The position numbers and the translations under genes were made by a program. From contig VXAU01001251.1 of NCBI GenBank assembly GCA_013399695.1, forward strand, positions 844,043 to 908,042: DNA of 64,000 nt. Reading direction: 5' to 3'. The notes below the pieces were generated by a model. The model was given only the letters and a program-made list of their open reading frames with translations. It made no database searches and was not told where the DNA came from. Below are positions 62,201 through 64,000 of the stretch, in pieces. The stretch comes from Formicarius rufipectus. Taxonomy: Eukaryota > Chordata > Aves > Passeriformes > Formicariidae. Position 1 is the stretch's first letter. The number at the start of each line of letters is the position of its first letter.

Positions 62201-63144
62201 AGTGATTCAGGTAGCCCAAAGCCTAAGGCTGGGACGTTTCACACCACCCCTGCCAATGTCTCCATTGCTGGCAGGACCCCTGAGGGGCCACGACAGGAAA
62301 TCAGGTCTTAATCACCATCTCACTTTTCATTCCCCACTTCAGTTCTGCTACTTTAGCAGCTGCTCTGAGCTGGCTCCACACTTTCAGATGAGCAGCCGTT
62401 GGGGCACAGGATTCAGCTTCGGTTTTTTCAGGCTGCAACTCCAAATGCAAAGAGAAACACGAAACTGGGCGAGGCTGACGGGTAACAATCAGGCAGAGAT
62501 CAAGGCTTTAAGACAGAACCAAGAAAGCATCACCCTCCTTCCCAGGCTGACGCTGCCTGGGATAGGCAGCCAGGCTGCCAATGCCATACAGGCAGGACAC
62601 TGGCACTACTGATGGGGCTTGCTGCCCACTTGGGACTGTTGTGAGACACAGTCCAATGCAGATGTGTCTCCAGGTGCTTCTCCTCCTCCTTGTTCATGAT
62701 ACATCTATAGATCTGCTGCAATAGCAGGGCTGGGCTGCAGCAGCTACCTGGCTCAGGCTCTAGAGCAGCCAGGGAGAACTCCCCTTGCAGGGTAAGAGTC
62801 TGCTACCATCATAACCAGGGCAGATGGCAGAGCCATCTCCTGTACACCTGCACCAGAAACCACCTAAAAGGGAGAAGGTGCTCGGACTGGGAAAGAGACA
62901 TGTTCAGAGCTCACTGGCACAACCATCCCTGTGCACCAGTACAAGAACACTTACCAAGTGCCCATCAGCCCAGGTTCCCTGTGCTCACATGGCCTCTGGA
63001 CCTCCAGAGGCTGCAGTTCAGGAAAACATGAGGTTGAATGTTGTGCCCTGCTTTAGTTGTTTCCTCCTTTGGCAGCTCCTCTACCCAGACACAACAGGAG
63101 TTAAGGAGAAAGCAATCCCAAATCTCTCCAGTCCTGAGCCCTTA
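59253..63144. other. Unique noncoding stretch
   Basis: No gene, RNA or transposon recognised. The 155-residue frame at 62145-62612 is the longest in the window that avoids repeats and ambiguous bases; I see no domain, splice pattern or codon bias in it. The 145-residue frame at 59412-59849 (-) is similar. Confidence 0.45.
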
Positions 63145-63207
63145 AAAGTAGGACTCGATGATCCTTGTGGGTCCCCTCAAACTCAGAATATTCTGTGATT
63201 CTATGAT
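63145..63207 (+). mobile_element. CR1 LINE 3' tail (short)
   Basis: 'gtaggactcgatgatccttg', 'tgggtcccctcaaactcaga' and 'atattctgtgattctatgat' match the last 60 bases or so of a CR1 subfamily closely. It faces the minus-strand copy starting at 63335. Confidence 0.93.
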
Positions 63208-63334
63208 GACCAGGAAGGGACGACCAAAGCAGAAGGGCTTACAGGGATGCTAACACAGAAAAGATTCTCTCAGTCAGCAGTCCTGCTGCTTCCCCCTCCC
63301 TCCACAGGGACACCACCCCACAGCAAAATTAAAA

Positions 63335-63768
63335 TCATACAATCACAGAATGGTTTGGGCTTCAAATGACCTTCAAAGATCACCCAGTCCAAACCACCAG
63401 TCATGGTCAAGGGCATCTTCTTCTAGATCAGGTTGTTCAAAGCCTCATCCAAATTGACCTTGAACACTTCCAAGGATGGAGCATCTACAACTTCTCTGGT
63501 CAGCCTGTTCCAGTATCTCACCAGTCTCAGTATAAAAAGCTTTCCTCCTCATGTCCAGTCTAAACCTGCTCTCTTTCAGTTTTAAAACTGTTGGTCCCCA
63601 TCCAGCCACTACAGGCCCTGGCACAATGTGTGTCCCTTTCTTTCTTATAAACCATTTTCTAGATACTGAAAGGCTGCAATAAGGAGGCCTTTTCCATTCC
63701 TCTGCTTTCCTTGGAGTCTTCTCCAGGCTGAGCAACCCCAATTTCCTCAGCCTGCCTTCAGAGGTTAA
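63335..63768 (-). mobile_element. CR1 LINE 3' fragment
   Basis: Starts with the reversed terminus ('tcatacaatcacagaatggt'). It continues with 'gatcacccagtccaaaccac', 'tccaaggatggagcatctac', 'tctctggtcagcctgttcca', 'gctgcaataaggaggccttt' and 'ccaggctgagcaaccccaat', the complete order of the last 430 bases or so of CR1. No coding part remains. Confidence 0.95.
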
Positions 63769-64000
63769 CACCTCAGAAGGACCCAGACACCTTCACATAC
63801 CTCCAGGCAAACAAAGTCACCAAAAACTCCTCTTCAACACAATGACCACACTATCAGCAGCCAACAAAACTCCTCCCTGTCACTACCAAGACAGAGGCAC
63901 TGCAGAGATTGACCCTTCCATCCCATTCACATATGGATATTTCCATCACAACCTGGTGCTGCTATGCCTTGTTTGGAAAGCACAGAAGGGCACGGGAAAC
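63769..64000. other. Unique noncoding end of window
   Basis: Nothing recognised before the window ends. Confidence 0.5.

Noticed and set aside
62145..62612. 155-codon + frame as a possible gene
   Set aside because: No domain, signal or splice pattern, and composition typical of GC-richer noncoding DNA; length is within chance expectation for this many bases.
1..64000. CRISPR arrays, operons, ribosome binding sites, phage or plasmid features
   Set aside because: The repeats and base composition are those of a bird nuclear genome; no regularly spaced direct repeats of CRISPR type are present.
1..64000. tRNA and small nuclear RNA genes or pseudogenes
   Set aside because: I looked for the tRNA B-box and U6-like sequence by eye on both strands and found none; tRNAscan-SE and Infernal would be needed to exclude decayed copies.

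Overview
This 64-kb window looks like one stretch of bird nuclear DNA that is intergenic or deep intronic. I could not recognise any protein-coding gene, tRNA, rRNA or small RNA. The bird assignment rests on repeats. Many fragments of the CR1 LINE end in the avian ATTCTATG-type 3' terminus. There is a solo LTR of the kind found in neoavian and passerine ERVL elements. Old amniote repeats (MIR-like and ancestral sauropsid CR1) survive between them. No sequence identifies the species.

Layout: 0-5 kb is unique sequence with one ancient CR1 fragment and an assembly gap inside a poly(A) tract. 5-17 kb holds CR1 copies (4.8, 8.1-9.0, 16.6-17.1 kb), A/C- or T/G-rich tracts, a (CA)n microsatellite, a (GGGCA)n/(GGGAA)n repeat and a probable minus-strand solo LTR at 15.3-15.7 kb. 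18-23 kb is mostly unique and AT-rich, with clusters of homeodomain-like sites. A 797-bp solo ERVL-type LTR at 23.29-24.09 kb is flanked by a perfect 5-bp duplication. 25.9-26.2 kb carries an old MIR/L2-type repeat. 29.4-31.2 kb has two CR1 copies arranged tail to tail. 33.13-33.26 kb has a short coding-like segment that may be an exon of an unidentified gene. 36.0 kb has an unusual hairpin. 38.7-39.9 kb is a long degraded CR1 with reverse-transcriptase remnants. 40-64 kb is largely unique sequence with small CR1 and MIR pieces, a CpG cluster at 58.7-58.9 kb, and a second tail-to-tail CR1 pair at 63.1-63.8 kb.

Nearly all open reading frames here are short, lack family signatures, or lie in repeats or low-complexity tracts. 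There is no gene network to describe. The items most worth checking are the possible exon at 33.1 kb, the hairpin at 36.0 kb, the CpG cluster at 58.7-58.9 kb and the two solo LTRs. Repeat identities come from recalled consensus sequences, so boundaries are approximate unless a target-site duplication is stated.
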